This document shows positions 42,256-52,718 of a stretch of 64,000 nucleotides of DNA, piece after piece (the stretch's first letter is position 1; each line of letters opens with the position of its first letter). The position numbers and the translations under genes were made by a program. Location: contig NZ_JQLN01000005.1 in NCBI RefSeq assembly GCF_000744225.1, forward strand, positions 372,001 to 436,000. Direction: 5' to 3'. The stretch comes from Kitasatospora mediocidica KCTC 9733. GTDB taxonomy: Bacteria; Actinomycetota; Actinomycetes; Streptomycetales; Streptomycetaceae. Under the pieces are notes generated by a model. It was not told where the DNA came from. It did no database searches and saw only the letters and a program-made list of their open reading frames with translations.

Positions 42256-43416
42256 TCAGGCCTGCAGTGCGATCAGCTGGTGGCGGTCGCGTTCCGCGTC
42301 GGCGGCCTTGCGCTGCTTGGCGGCGTCGCGCTTGGCGACCTCCTCGCGGACGATCGGGATCACGTGGCGGCCGAAGTCGATCGCGTCGTCCAGCAGGTGG
42401 TAGCCGCGCGCGGAGAGGATGTCGACGCCGAGGTCGTAGTAGTCGAGCAGCGCCTCGGCGACCGTCTCCGGCGTGCCGACCAGCGCGTTGGAGTTGCCGG
42501 ACCCGCCGCTGGCGGCGGCCGTCGGGGTCCACAGCGCGCGGTCGTAGCGCTCGCCGGCCGCGGCGATCGAGAGCAGCCGCTGCGAGCCGGTGTTCTCGGG
42601 GACGCCGGTCTGCCCGGAGAGGAGCAGCCGCCCGCGCAACTGGCCTGCCGCCTTACGGGCGTTGATGGTGTCGACGGTGCGGTGGGCCTTCTCCCAGGCC
42701 AGCTCCTCGGTCGGCGCGATGATCGGGCGGAAGGCCACCTGGATCCGCGGGAGATCGGTGCGGCCGGCCGCCACGGCCGCCTCCCTGACCCGCTCGATCT
42801 GCGCCGCGGTCTCCACCAGCGGCTCGCCCCAGAGGCAATAGACGTCCGCCTCGGCGCCACCGGCCGCGTACGCCGCGTCCGAGGAGCCGCCGAACGAGAC
42901 GCCCGGGCGCGGGGCCTGTGCCGGGAAGACGTCCGAGACGAAGTCGTTGAAGCGGTAGTACTCGCCCGCGTGGTCGAAGGGCTCGTGCGTGGTCCAGATC
43001 CGCTTGACGATCTCGATGTACTCGCGGGTCCGGGCGTAGCGCTGATCCTTCGTCAAAAAGTCTCCCTCGCGCTGCTGTTCGTGGTCGTTGCCGCCGGTGA
43101 TGAAGTGCACCGTGAGGCGGCCCCCGCTGAGCTGGTCGAGGGTGGCGAAGGTCTTGGCGGCGAAGGTCGGGTACGAGACGTTGGGGCGGTGGGCGAGCAG
43201 GATCTGCAGGGTGTCCAGCCGCGCCGCCAGGAAGGCCGCCGCCGGGGCCGGGTCGGGGGAGCCCGCGCCGTAGGCGAAGAGCACCCGGTCCCAGCCGTAC
43301 TCCTCGTGGGCGCGGGCCAGCCGCAGGGTGTAGTCACGGTCGAAGGCGGCGGTGCTGCGGGTGGTGGTCTCCGAAGCGTCGCTGGTCGCGGCGATACCGA
43401 GGAACTCGACGGGCAT
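42256..43416 (-). CDS. FMNH2-dependent alkanesulfonate-type monooxygenase (SsuD-like, LLM class)
   Basis: 386-residue bacterial luciferase-like TIM barrel. [18 protein letters not shown], the [15 protein letters not shown] helix and the [16 protein letters not shown] and YCLWGEPL segments follow the SsuD pattern, in which reduced flavin and oxygen split the C-S bond of sulfonates and release sulfite. ATG 43416 (MPVEFLG) is the family start. It is the first enzyme gene downstream of a 25-residue sulfur-type leader peptide, with a 366-nt C-rich stretch in between. No flavin reductase gene is adjacent. Confidence 0.9.
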   Translation of the reverse strand: MPVEFLGIAATSDASETTTRSTAAFDRDYTLRLARAHEEYGWDRVLFAYGAGSPDPAPAAAFLAARLDTLQILLAHRPNVSYPTFAAKTFATLDQLSGGRLTVHFITGGNDHEQQREGDFLTKDQRYARTREYIEIVKRIWTTHEPFDHAGEYYRFNDFVSDVFPAQAPRPGVSFGGSSDAAYAAGGAEADVYCLWGEPLVETAAQIERVREAAVAAGRTDLPRIQVAFRPIIAPTEELAWEKAHRTVDTINARKAAGQLRGRLLLSGQTGVPENTGSQRLLSIAAAGERYDRALWTPTAAASGGSGNSNALVGTPETVAEALLDYYDLGVDILSARGYHLLDDAIDFGRHVIPIVREEVAKRDAAKQRKAADAERDRHQLIALQA

Positions 43417-43782
43417 GGCTGACTGCCTTTCGGACGGGCTGCCGGACGGGCCGCACCCGGGCATGGCGAACGGGGCCACGGCGCGGGGCGGGCGGCTGAG
43501 CAGGGCGGTGCGGCGGGTGCGGGTGCGGTCGTAGGCGCGGTCGCAGGCGCGGGAGCGCGCCGGAGAGCGGGCGAAAACGTACGGACGGGAGCGCGTGACG
43601 GCGGGTCAGCCGGAGCGGGAGAGCGAGCGGGGAGGCAGCGGGCGACTGAGTGCCGACAGGCCGGCCACGGGAGCGAACGGACGGTTCACCGTGGCGGCAA
43701 GGCGGGTCTCCCGGCCCGCGACGGGGCACCGAGGGAGGCTCTCCGAAGGAGAAAGGGGCCGGTCAGAGGGCCCGCTGCCGAG
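43417..43782 (-). promoter_or_regulatory. C-rich untranslated segment between leader peptide and SsuD-like gene
   Basis: On the minus strand this 366-nt transcript segment has no credible gene and runs through repeated C-rich, G-poor stretches such as CCCCTTTCTCC and CGCTCGCTCTCCCGCTCC. That composition is what Rho loads on. It suggests Rho-dependent attenuation controlled by translation of the leader peptide. Evidence is compositional only. Confidence 0.45.
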
Positions 43783-43860
43783 TCAGCCCAGACACGCCGC
43801 GGACCACACCCGACCGAAGTCGATGTGGTCGCGGGTGACCAGGGGCTGCGCGGCGTTCAT
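43783..43860 (-). CDS. 25-residue sulfur-responsive leader peptide (HIDFGR...SxxC type)
   Basis: Minus-strand ATG at 43860, stop TGA at 43783. The 25-residue product ends HIDFGRVWSAACLG. This is the recurrent actinobacterial motif (H-I/V-D-x-x-R-x-x-S-x-x-C near the C-terminus) of short peptides upstream of sulfur-assimilation genes, where the late Cys codon lets ribosomes read cysteine supply. A GGGA lies just before the ATG, and a TTGACG is placed about 40 bp upstream. It precedes the SsuD-like monooxygenase, binding protein and ATPase genes. Confidence 0.8.
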   Translation of the reverse strand: MNAAQPLVTRDHIDFGRVWSAACLG

Positions 43861-44047
43861 GTCCCAAGTTGAGCAGTGAACCTTGGAGTTCGTCAACCAC
43901 CGTCCGCCCTTGAAGTGCGGCGTCGGCTGTGCGTACGATCCGGACCGGAGTGAGAGCACCCGCCGCGTTGAGGGACGCGGCACGCGTGACGGCCGCCCGG
44001 ACACCACGTGTCCGGCCCTGCCCGCACCCTGCTCTGGAGCCCCAGCC
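43861..44047. promoter_or_regulatory. Divergent promoter region of the sulfur locus
   Basis: It separates the minus-strand leader peptide from the plus-strand permease gene. On the minus strand TTGACG and TCAACT are 18 bp apart and could be -35/-10 for the leader. A clear plus-strand promoter was not identified. Confidence 0.35.
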
Positions 44048-45088
44048 ATGGCCACGACGCACGACGTCCTGCCCGCCACCGGCCCACCGGCCGACTCCCC
44101 GTCACCCGAGCACGAACCCGGACGCGAACCCGGACCCGGACCCGGCCAGGCCGCGCCAGGGCCGCACGCCGGCCTGCGCATCGTGCGCCGCCGACGTCCC
44201 GGCCAGTGGCTGACCACCGGCCTGGCGCTGCTGGTCCTGACCATGGCCGTCACCTCGGCGGCCCGTAATCCGCGCTTCCAGTGGGGCGTGGTGGGCGACT
44301 ACTTCACCACCACCGCGGTGCTGCACGGCCTGACCCTGACGCTCTGGCTGACCGCCGCCACCATGGTCCTGGGCTTCGCCCTCGGCACCCTGCTGGCCGC
44401 CTGCCGGCTGTCCGACAACCTCGTCCTGCGCACGCTCAGTTGGGGATACGTCTGGCTGTTCCGGTCGATCCCGCCGCTGGTCCAGCTGCTGCTCTGGTTC
44501 AACATCGGGGCGCTGTACCCGACGCTCGGCCTCGGCATCCCGTTCGGCCCCGAGTTCCTCACCGTCAGGACGGTCAACCTGTTCGGCCCGCTGCTCACCT
44601 CGGTGATCGGACTGACCCTGCTGGAGGCCGGGTTCGCCGCCGAGGTGGTGCGCGGCGGCATCCTGGCCGTCGAGCAGGGCCAGTTGGAGGCCGCGCAGGC
44701 GCTGGGCCTGGGCCGGCTGCGGGTGCTGCGCCGGATCGTCCTGCCGCAGGCGATGCGCTCGATCGTGCCGACCGCCGGCAACATGCTGGTCGGCGCGCTC
44801 AAGGGCACCAGCATCGTCAGCGTGCTCGCGGTCCAGGACCTGCTCTACTCGGTCCAGTTGATCTACAACCAGACCTACCAGATCATCCCGCTGCTGCTGG
44901 TCGCGACGCTCTGGTACCTGGCGTTGACCACGCTGCTCTCCATCGGGCAGTACTACGTGGAACGGCACTTCGCGCGCGGCTCGACCCGTGGCGCGCTGCC
45001 CGCCACCCCGTGGCAGCGCGCCCGCGCCGGCTACCACGCGCTGCTCGCCCGGCTGGACGCCGCGCCGGTCCGGGAGGGGGCCCGGTGA
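44048..45088 (+). CDS. ABC transporter permease, polar amino acid (HisM) type
   Basis: 346-residue inner-membrane permease with five to six hydrophobic segments after an Arg/Pro-rich cytoplasmic N-terminus of about 55 residues. The ATPase-contact EAA loop is EVVRGGILAVEQGQLEAAQA followed by LGLGR. It is probably the membrane partner of the binding protein and ATPase encoded on the opposite strand at 40461-42199. The ATG at 44048 is preferred; the frame is open to 43883. It overlaps the next gene by GTGA at 45085, so the two are translationally coupled. Confidence 0.9.
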   Translation: MATTHDVLPATGPPADSPSPEHEPGREPGPGPGQAAPGPHAGLRIVRRRRPGQWLTTGLALLVLTMAVTSAARNPRFQWGVVGDYFTTTAVLHGLTLTLWLTAATMVLGFALGTLLAACRLSDNLVLRTLSWGYVWLFRSIPPLVQLLLWFNIGALYPTLGLGIPFGPEFLTVRTVNLFGPLLTSVIGLTLLEAGFAAEVVRGGILAVEQGQLEAAQALGLGRLRVLRRIVLPQAMRSIVPTAGNMLVGALKGTSIVSVLAVQDLLYSVQLIYNQTYQIIPLLLVATLWYLALTTLLSIGQYYVERHFARGSTRGALPATPWQRARAGYHALLARLDAAPVREGAR

Positions 45089-47031
45089 GCAGCCTCGCGA
45101 TCATCGGTGCCGGTCCGCGCGGCACCGGTCTGCTGGAGCGGATCGCCGCCAACGCGGCCGAGTTGCTGCCCGCCGACCACCGGCTGCACATCCACCTGGT
45201 CGACCCCTTCCCGCCGGGCGCCGGGCGGATCTGGCGCTACGAGCAGTCGCCGCTGCTGCGGATGAACTCGATGGCCGAGGACGTCACGATGTTCACCGAC
45301 CACACCTCGACCGTCGAGGGACCGGTGCGGCCCGGCCCGTCGCTGGCCGAATGGGCCTCCCGGATGCCCGAGTTCGCCCCTTACCAGCCGCCGTCCGATC
45401 CCGGCCTGCGGGCCGAGCTGGGGGCGCTGGCCGCCACCGACTTCCCCACCCGGCGGGCCCAGAGTGCCTACCTGGACTGGGTGTTGCGGCGCGCGCTGGC
45501 CGACCTGCCGGACCGGATCACAGTCACCGTGCACCGGGACACCGCGGTCGCGCTGGAGGGCGCCCCGGACGGCCCGCAGACCGTCCGCCTCGCCTCCGGC
45601 GCCGCGCCCCTGACGGTCGACCGGGTCGTCCTGACGCTCGGCCACCTGGGCTCCCGTCCCGACGAACAGCACACCGCCACCGCCGAGTTCGCCGCCAGGC
45701 ACGGCCGCTTCCACCTCCCGCCGGCGTTCTCCTCGGAGGCCGACCTCTCCGGGATAGCCCCGGGCGAGCAGCTGGTCATGCGCGGCTTCGGGCTGGCCTT
45801 CGTCGACCTGACGGCGCTGCTCACCGAGGGCCGCGGCGGTCGCTTCGAGACGCAGGGCACCCAGCTGGTGTACCGGCCCTCCGGGCGCGAGCCGGTGATC
45901 CACGTCGGCTCGCGGCGCGGCGTCCCGTACCACTCCAAGACCGGGTACCGGCTGCAGGGCCCGCCCGCCGCACTCCCGCGCTACTTCGGCCCGGCGGCCG
46001 TGGAGCAGCTCCTCGCCCGCCCCGGACGGATCGAACTGCGCCGGGACGCCTGGCCGTTGATGGCCAAGGAGATCGGCTTCGGCTACTACCACGAGCTCTT
46101 CCACGCGCACCCCGAGCGAACCGCCGTACGCTGGCCGGACTTCCTGGCCGACTACGACCGACTCGACTGGTACGCACCCGAGTTGGCCACCATCGTCGCC
46201 GGCGCCGTCCCCGACCCGGCCGACCGGCTCGACTTCGAACGGCTGGACCGCCCGCTGGCGGGCCTGCGCTTCGACAGCTCCGAGGAGTTGCAGCGGCACC
46301 TGCGCGGCTACATCCGGCAGGACGCCGACCGCCGCGCCGACCCCGCCCACAGCGCCGACCTGGGCGCCTTCCTGGCGCTGCTCTCGCTCTACGGCCAACT
46401 GCCCCGGCTGCTGGCCGCCGGGCGGCTGTCCGCCCACTCGACCGGCCGGGAGCTGGACGGCTGGTGGCAGGGCTTCTTCAGCTTCCTGGCCTCCGGCCCG
46501 CCGGGATTCAGGCTGCGCGAGCTGCTGGCCCTCGCCGAGGCCGGGGTGGTCCGCTTCCTGGGCGCCGACCTCACAATCGAGAACGACGAGGCCACCGGCA
46601 CCTTCCTGGCCACCAGCCCCAGCGTGCCCGGACACCGGGTGGCGGCCACCGCGCTGATCGAGGCCTATCTGCCGCACCATGCGCTGGAGCGGACCGAGGA
46701 CCCGCTGCTGGCCGCCCTGCACCGGTCCGGCGAACTGTCCGAGGAGGTGGTCGCCGACCCCGGTCACGTCCACCGCTCCGGCCTGCTCGCGGTCGACCCC
46801 GAGGACGGCGCGGTGGTCGACCCCAGCCTGGGCGGCGCCCCGCACCCGCGCCGCACGGCGCTCGGCCCGCACACCAACGGCCGGTCCTTCGCCGCCTTCG
46901 CCCGCCCGCGCACCAACGCCCCGGCCTTCCGGCAGAACGACGCCACCGCCCGGGCCCTGCTGTCGGCCCTCTCGGCCGCGTTCGAGCGAGGTGACAGGAT
47001 GGAGGCAGGGCTGACGACGGCGCGGTCCTGA
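45085..47031 (+). CDS. FAD/NAD(P)-binding protein (NAD_binding_9 type)
   Basis: 648-residue soluble protein opening with the dinucleotide loop IIGAGPRGTGLLERI, followed by LVDPFPPGAGRIWR and MNSMAEDVTMFTD. A second conserved block is VLTLGHLGS. The family comprises predicted flavoprotein monooxygenases or reductases of unknown substrate. The GTG at 45085 overlaps the permease stop; a long open frame upstream, overlapping the permease, is a shadow. By position it should process a compound imported by the ABC system, or supply electrons to a partner. Confidence 0.85.
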   Translation: MSSLAIIGAGPRGTGLLERIAANAAELLPADHRLHIHLVDPFPPGAGRIWRYEQSPLLRMNSMAEDVTMFTDHTSTVEGPVRPGPSLAEWASRMPEFAPYQPPSDPGLRAELGALAATDFPTRRAQSAYLDWVLRRALADLPDRITVTVHRDTAVALEGAPDGPQTVRLASGAAPLTVDRVVLTLGHLGSRPDEQHTATAEFAARHGRFHLPPAFSSEADLSGIAPGEQLVMRGFGLAFVDLTALLTEGRGGRFETQGTQLVYRPSGREPVIHVGSRRGVPYHSKTGYRLQGPPAALPRYFGPAAVEQLLARPGRIELRRDAWPLMAKEIGFGYYHELFHAHPERTAVRWPDFLADYDRLDWYAPELATIVAGAVPDPADRLDFERLDRPLAGLRFDSSEELQRHLRGYIRQDADRRADPAHSADLGAFLALLSLYGQLPRLLAAGRLSAHSTGRELDGWWQGFFSFLASGPPGFRLRELLALAEAGVVRFLGADLTIENDEATGTFLATSPSVPGHRVAATALIEAYLPHHALERTEDPLLAALHRSGELSEEVVADPGHVHRSGLLAVDPEDGAVVDPSLGGAPHPRRTALGPHTNGRSFAAFARPRTNAPAFRQNDATARALLSALSAAFERGDRMEAGLTTARS

Positions 47032-47048
47032 TCGACCCGGAGGTAGTC

Positions 47049-49358
<2,310 letters not shown>

Positions 49359-49432
49359 TTTGCCGTTAATCTGACACTCCGTGCTCTCGGCCCGCGCCCC
49401 TCGGTGCGCGAGGCCCACCCCCGGAGGTCCCG

Positions 49433-50704
49433 ATGGCCGTTGCCGCCCACCCGGCCACGGACGTGAACCGCCCGCCGCAGACCCCGGCGTCGCGCCTGTT
49501 ACCGCTGATCGTCCCGGCGATCCTGGTCGGGGTGGTGGCCGCCCTGGTACTGCTGGGGCTCAGCTATCTGGCCGGCCGGCTGGAGCACCTGCTCTGGCAG
49601 ACCGTGCCCGCCCACTACGGCTTCGCGCAGTACGACCCCTGGTGGGTGATCACCGTCCTCACCGCGACCGGCCTGCTGGTCGGCCTGGTGGTGTGGCGGA
49701 TTCCCGGCCACGCCGGGCCCGACCCCGCCACGGTCGGCCTGATCGACCCGCCACAGCCGCCGTACGTGCTGCCCAGCCTGGCGACGGCGGCGGTCCTGGC
49801 GCTGGCCGGCGGCGTGAGCCTGGGCCCGGAGAACCCGATCACGATGATCAACATCGCGCTGGCCTGCTGGCTCGGCCGACTCGTCCTGCCGCAGACGCCG
49901 AACGCCCTCTGGCTCGGCCTGGCGGGCGCCGCGACGGTCGGGGCGCTGTTCGGCACCCCGCTGGCGGCCGCCCTCATCCTCTCCGAGGTGCCCGGCCCCG
50001 GCGTGCTCTGGGACCGGCTCTTCGCCCCGCTGGTCGCCGCCACCTCCGCGGCGATGACCACGCTGCTGATCTCCGGCAACGCCTTCGTCATCTCGATGCC
50101 CCCCTACCCCGGCGCGCGGGCGGTCGACGTGCTCTGGGCGATGCTGACCGCCTCGGCCGGCGCGCTGCTCGGCCTGGCCGCGGTGTACGCCCTGCCGATC
50201 GTCCACCAGGCCTTCCACCAGCTGCGGAACCCGATGGTGATGCTGACCGCGGGCGGGCTGACGCTCGGCGTGGTCGGCGTGATCGGCGGGCAGCTGACGC
50301 TCTTCAAGGGCCTCGACCAGGTGAAGCAGCTGGCCACCACCAGCGCCGACTACGGCGCCTGGGGGCTGCTCGGCATGGCCCTGGTCAAGATGCTGGCGGT
50401 GCTGGTGGCCACCTGCTCCGGCTTCCGCGGCGGGCGGATCTTCCCGGCGGTCTTCGCCGGGGCGGCGCTCGGCTTCAGCCTGAGCACCTTCTTCACCGAC
50501 ATCCCGGCCGCGCTGGCGGTGGCCTGCACGATCCTGGGCGTGCTCTTCGCGATCACCCGGCAGGGCTGGATGAGCCTGTTCACGGCGGCGGTCATCGTGC
50601 AGGACGAGAAGCTGCTGCCGCTGCTCTGCGTCGCGGCGCTGCCCGCCTGGCTGATCGTCACCGGGCGGCCCCAGATGCTGATCACCCCGCGGCCGGCGGA
50701 CTGA
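49433..50704 (+). CDS. ClC-type ion channel protein (YfeO-like)
   Basis: 423-residue membrane protein with 10-12 hydrophobic segments. The ClC selectivity regions are modified but visible: GGVSLGPENP corresponds to the GxEGP block, and FRGGRIFPAVF to GxFxP. The wording is that of the YfeO branch, whose transport activity is not well characterised. The usual gating glutamate position has to be checked by alignment. ATG 49433 follows a GGAGG. It is 74 bp downstream of the FdhF-type gene on the same strand and may be co-transcribed. Confidence 0.88.
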   Translation: MAVAAHPATDVNRPPQTPASRLLPLIVPAILVGVVAALVLLGLSYLAGRLEHLLWQTVPAHYGFAQYDPWWVITVLTATGLLVGLVVWRIPGHAGPDPATVGLIDPPQPPYVLPSLATAAVLALAGGVSLGPENPITMINIALACWLGRLVLPQTPNALWLGLAGAATVGALFGTPLAAALILSEVPGPGVLWDRLFAPLVAATSAAMTTLLISGNAFVISMPPYPGARAVDVLWAMLTASAGALLGLAAVYALPIVHQAFHQLRNPMVMLTAGGLTLGVVGVIGGQLTLFKGLDQVKQLATTSADYGAWGLLGMALVKMLAVLVATCSGFRGGRIFPAVFAGAALGFSLSTFFTDIPAALAVACTILGVLFAITRQGWMSLFTAAVIVQDEKLLPLLCVAALPAWLIVTGRPQMLITPRPAD

Positions 50705-50737
50705 GCTCCGCCGGCCACAGGGTCTCTACGGGCTCTC

Positions 50738-52339
50738 TCAGCTGCGGCCGGGCGAGCCAGGCGCTGAGCTCTGCGGGACCGACGCGGCGGGCGAGGTGCC
50801 GGAGACCGAGGCGGACGGCGAGGTGCCGCCCGAGGGCGTCCCCGGCGCGGCGGCGGACGAGGACGGCGACGCGGGGGTGCTCGGCGCCGTCCCCGAACCG
50901 CTGCTGGACGGCGTGCCGGGAGCGCTGGGCGCGGTGGTGCCGGTGGGCGACCCGGACGCCGTGGAGGACGGCGATCCGCTGGACGTGGGCGAACCCGACG
51001 GCGAACCCGACGGCGTTCCCGACGGCGTTCCCGACGGCGGGGTGGTCGGCGCCGGCGGGGCCACCGGCAGCACCGGCAGCAGGCCGGACAGCGGCGGCAC
51101 GGTCGGCAGGCCGGGGACCGTGGAGAGCGAAGGCGCGATCGGCGTCAGCGTCTGCGCGTTCTGCAGGACGTCCGGGACCTTCCAGCTGCCGCCCTGGTCG
51201 TCCGACGGCGAGGTCGGGTCCGGCCGCACCGCGCCGAGGATCGGGCTCGCCCCGATCGGCGAGACCCGCACGTTGGCGCCGGTGTGCGGCGCGACCACCA
51301 CCAGACCGCCGCCGATGTAGAGCGCGACGTGCGAGGCGCCGGCGTAGTAGAGCACCAGGTCGCCGGGGCGCAGCTGGTTCAGCGGAATGTGCTGGAGGTC
51401 CGCCCACTGGTCCTCGCTGACCCGCGGGATCGGCACCCCGGCGTGCAGCCACGCCTGCGAGGTCAGGCCCGAGCAGTCGAAGGAGTCCGGACCGGCGGCG
51501 CCCCAGACATACGGCTTGCCGATCTGCGCCAGCGCGTACGCCACCGCCACCCGCCCGGCCGCCGACGGCGTCCGCTCGCCCTGGCCCAGTGCGCCGGAGG
51601 CGAGGAAGGCCAGCTGGGCCTGGTCGGCCTGGGTCTTCTCCAGCTGCTCCAGCTGGGCCTGCTGGGCGCCGGTGAGCCCGCTGACCAACTGCTCGACGGT
51701 GGCGAGCTGGCGGGCGATGTCGGCCCGGTTCTGGTCCTGCTGGGCGAGGAGCGTCTTGGAGTCGGTGAGCGCGGCCTGCGCCTGTGCCCTGAGCTGGTCG
51801 AGGTTGCCCTGCTCGGTCTTGAGCTGGGCCAGGAAGGCGGCGGTCGAGCGGCCCGCGGCGGCCAGCATCTCGCCGTCGTTGACGGCCTGGTACGGGTCCT
51901 TGGTGAGCAGCAGCTGCGCGTAGGCGTCGAGGTTGCCGTTGCGGTACTGCTCGGAGGCGAGCTGGGCGGCCATGTCGATGCCGTCGTCGACCACGTTCTG
52001 CTGCTGGGTGATCCTGCCGTTGACGGCGTCCAGGGCGCCCTGCTGGGTCGCGATCAGGCCGGCCGTGGCGTTGTACTGCTCGGTGGCCGCCTCGGCGTTC
52101 TGGTAGAGCAGGTGGATCTTGTCGAGCAGCGGGCCCAGGGTGGCCTCAGTGGCGGCCAGCGGGTCGCCGCCCGGCGTGGCCGGCGCACTGGCGGCGGACA
52201 GGGGTTCACCGGCCGCGTACGCCGACTGGGCGGCCATCGGCAGCGCCAGCGCGGCCATCGCGAGGATCGCCCCGCACTTCAGCGCGGCCCGCAGCCAGGG
52301 CTGGGTTCCGATCAACTGTTCGCGCCGCACGGCTCGCAT
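50738..52339 (-). CDS. Secreted NlpC/P60 (C40) peptidoglycan hydrolase with coiled coil
   Basis: 533-residue exported hydrolase. A long signal peptide (hydrophobic about 20-42, ending AYA-AG) is followed by a coiled-coil region rich in Gln and Ala (about 60-255), the NlpC/P60 domain with nucleophile Cys in SFDCSGLTSQAW and His in ASHVALYI, and a C-terminal Ser/Pro/Gly/Thr-rich tail of about 130 residues. It should cleave stem peptides of peptidoglycan. I chose ATG 52339 (MRAVRREQL), with GGGGAGG upstream, rather than 52426. It is convergent with the ClC gene. Confidence 0.9.
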   Translation of the reverse strand: MRAVRREQLIGTQPWLRAALKCGAILAMAALALPMAAQSAYAAGEPLSAASAPATPGGDPLAATEATLGPLLDKIHLLYQNAEAATEQYNATAGLIATQQGALDAVNGRITQQQNVVDDGIDMAAQLASEQYRNGNLDAYAQLLLTKDPYQAVNDGEMLAAAGRSTAAFLAQLKTEQGNLDQLRAQAQAALTDSKTLLAQQDQNRADIARQLATVEQLVSGLTGAQQAQLEQLEKTQADQAQLAFLASGALGQGERTPSAAGRVAVAYALAQIGKPYVWGAAGPDSFDCSGLTSQAWLHAGVPIPRVSEDQWADLQHIPLNQLRPGDLVLYYAGASHVALYIGGGLVVVAPHTGANVRVSPIGASPILGAVRPDPTSPSDDQGGSWKVPDVLQNAQTLTPIAPSLSTVPGLPTVPPLSGLLPVLPVAPPAPTTPPSGTPSGTPSGSPSGSPTSSGSPSSTASGSPTGTTAPSAPGTPSSSGSGTAPSTPASPSSSAAAPGTPSGGTSPSASVSGTSPAASVPQSSAPGSPGRS

Positions 52340-52626
52340 CGGCCCCGCCTCCCCTTGGTCGCCCGACCGTTCGCCGTCGAGCCCGCCCCTGCCCCGTTGG
52401 TCACGGGTCACCGTCGATCCTGCCATGCCGACCTGCGAATCCGGCAGGCCGCGTCCCCTCCGGCTGATGAATTCTCAGCTGGGCCGGGCCAAGTGACCTT
52501 GATCTCACGTTTTTGGCCGGAATCCTGCCTATTGCCGCGTATGACCAGGTCACAGGGAGCGAATCAACCCTTTGGATGCCCGATATCCACAGCCAGGACA
52601 TCATCAGAACCATGGCGACGGAGCCA
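52340..52626. other. Upstream region of the NlpC/P60 gene
   Basis: About 290 bp with no gene, divergent to the Pit gene. In streptomycetes c-di-AMP (ydaO-type) riboswitches often precede such hydrolase genes, so I looked for one; only loose matches were seen and I do not call it. Confidence 0.4.
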
Positions 52627-52648
52627 GTTAACCTTCCGTTCACTCACC
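52627..52648 (+). promoter_or_regulatory. PHO-box-like direct repeat upstream of pit
   Basis: Two 11-bp units, GTTAACCTTCC (52627-52637) and GTTCACTCACC (52638-52648), follow the GTTCACC-N4 pattern bound by PhoP in streptomycetes. It is 70 bp before the phosphate transporter start. Confidence 0.6.
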
Positions 52649-52718
52649 ATCCCTACCGTCGCCGCTGAAGACAGCTGAAGACCCCGGCCAGTCCGACAAC
52701 TACGACGATTGCTTGGTT

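Noticed and set aside
43861..44047. A second leader peptide for the plus-strand permease
   Set aside because: The plus-strand frames here contain Cys codons but no HID/SxxC pattern, so I could not support one.
44281..45084. Long frame ahead of the FAD/NAD(P)-binding gene
   Set aside because: It lies wholly inside the permease gene in another frame and lacks any family feature; the dinucleotide motif begins right after GTG 45085.
52340..52620. c-di-AMP (ydaO-type) riboswitch before the NlpC/P60 gene
   Set aside because: Only scattered resemblance to the conserved core was seen, in inconsistent positions; a covariance-model search would be needed.
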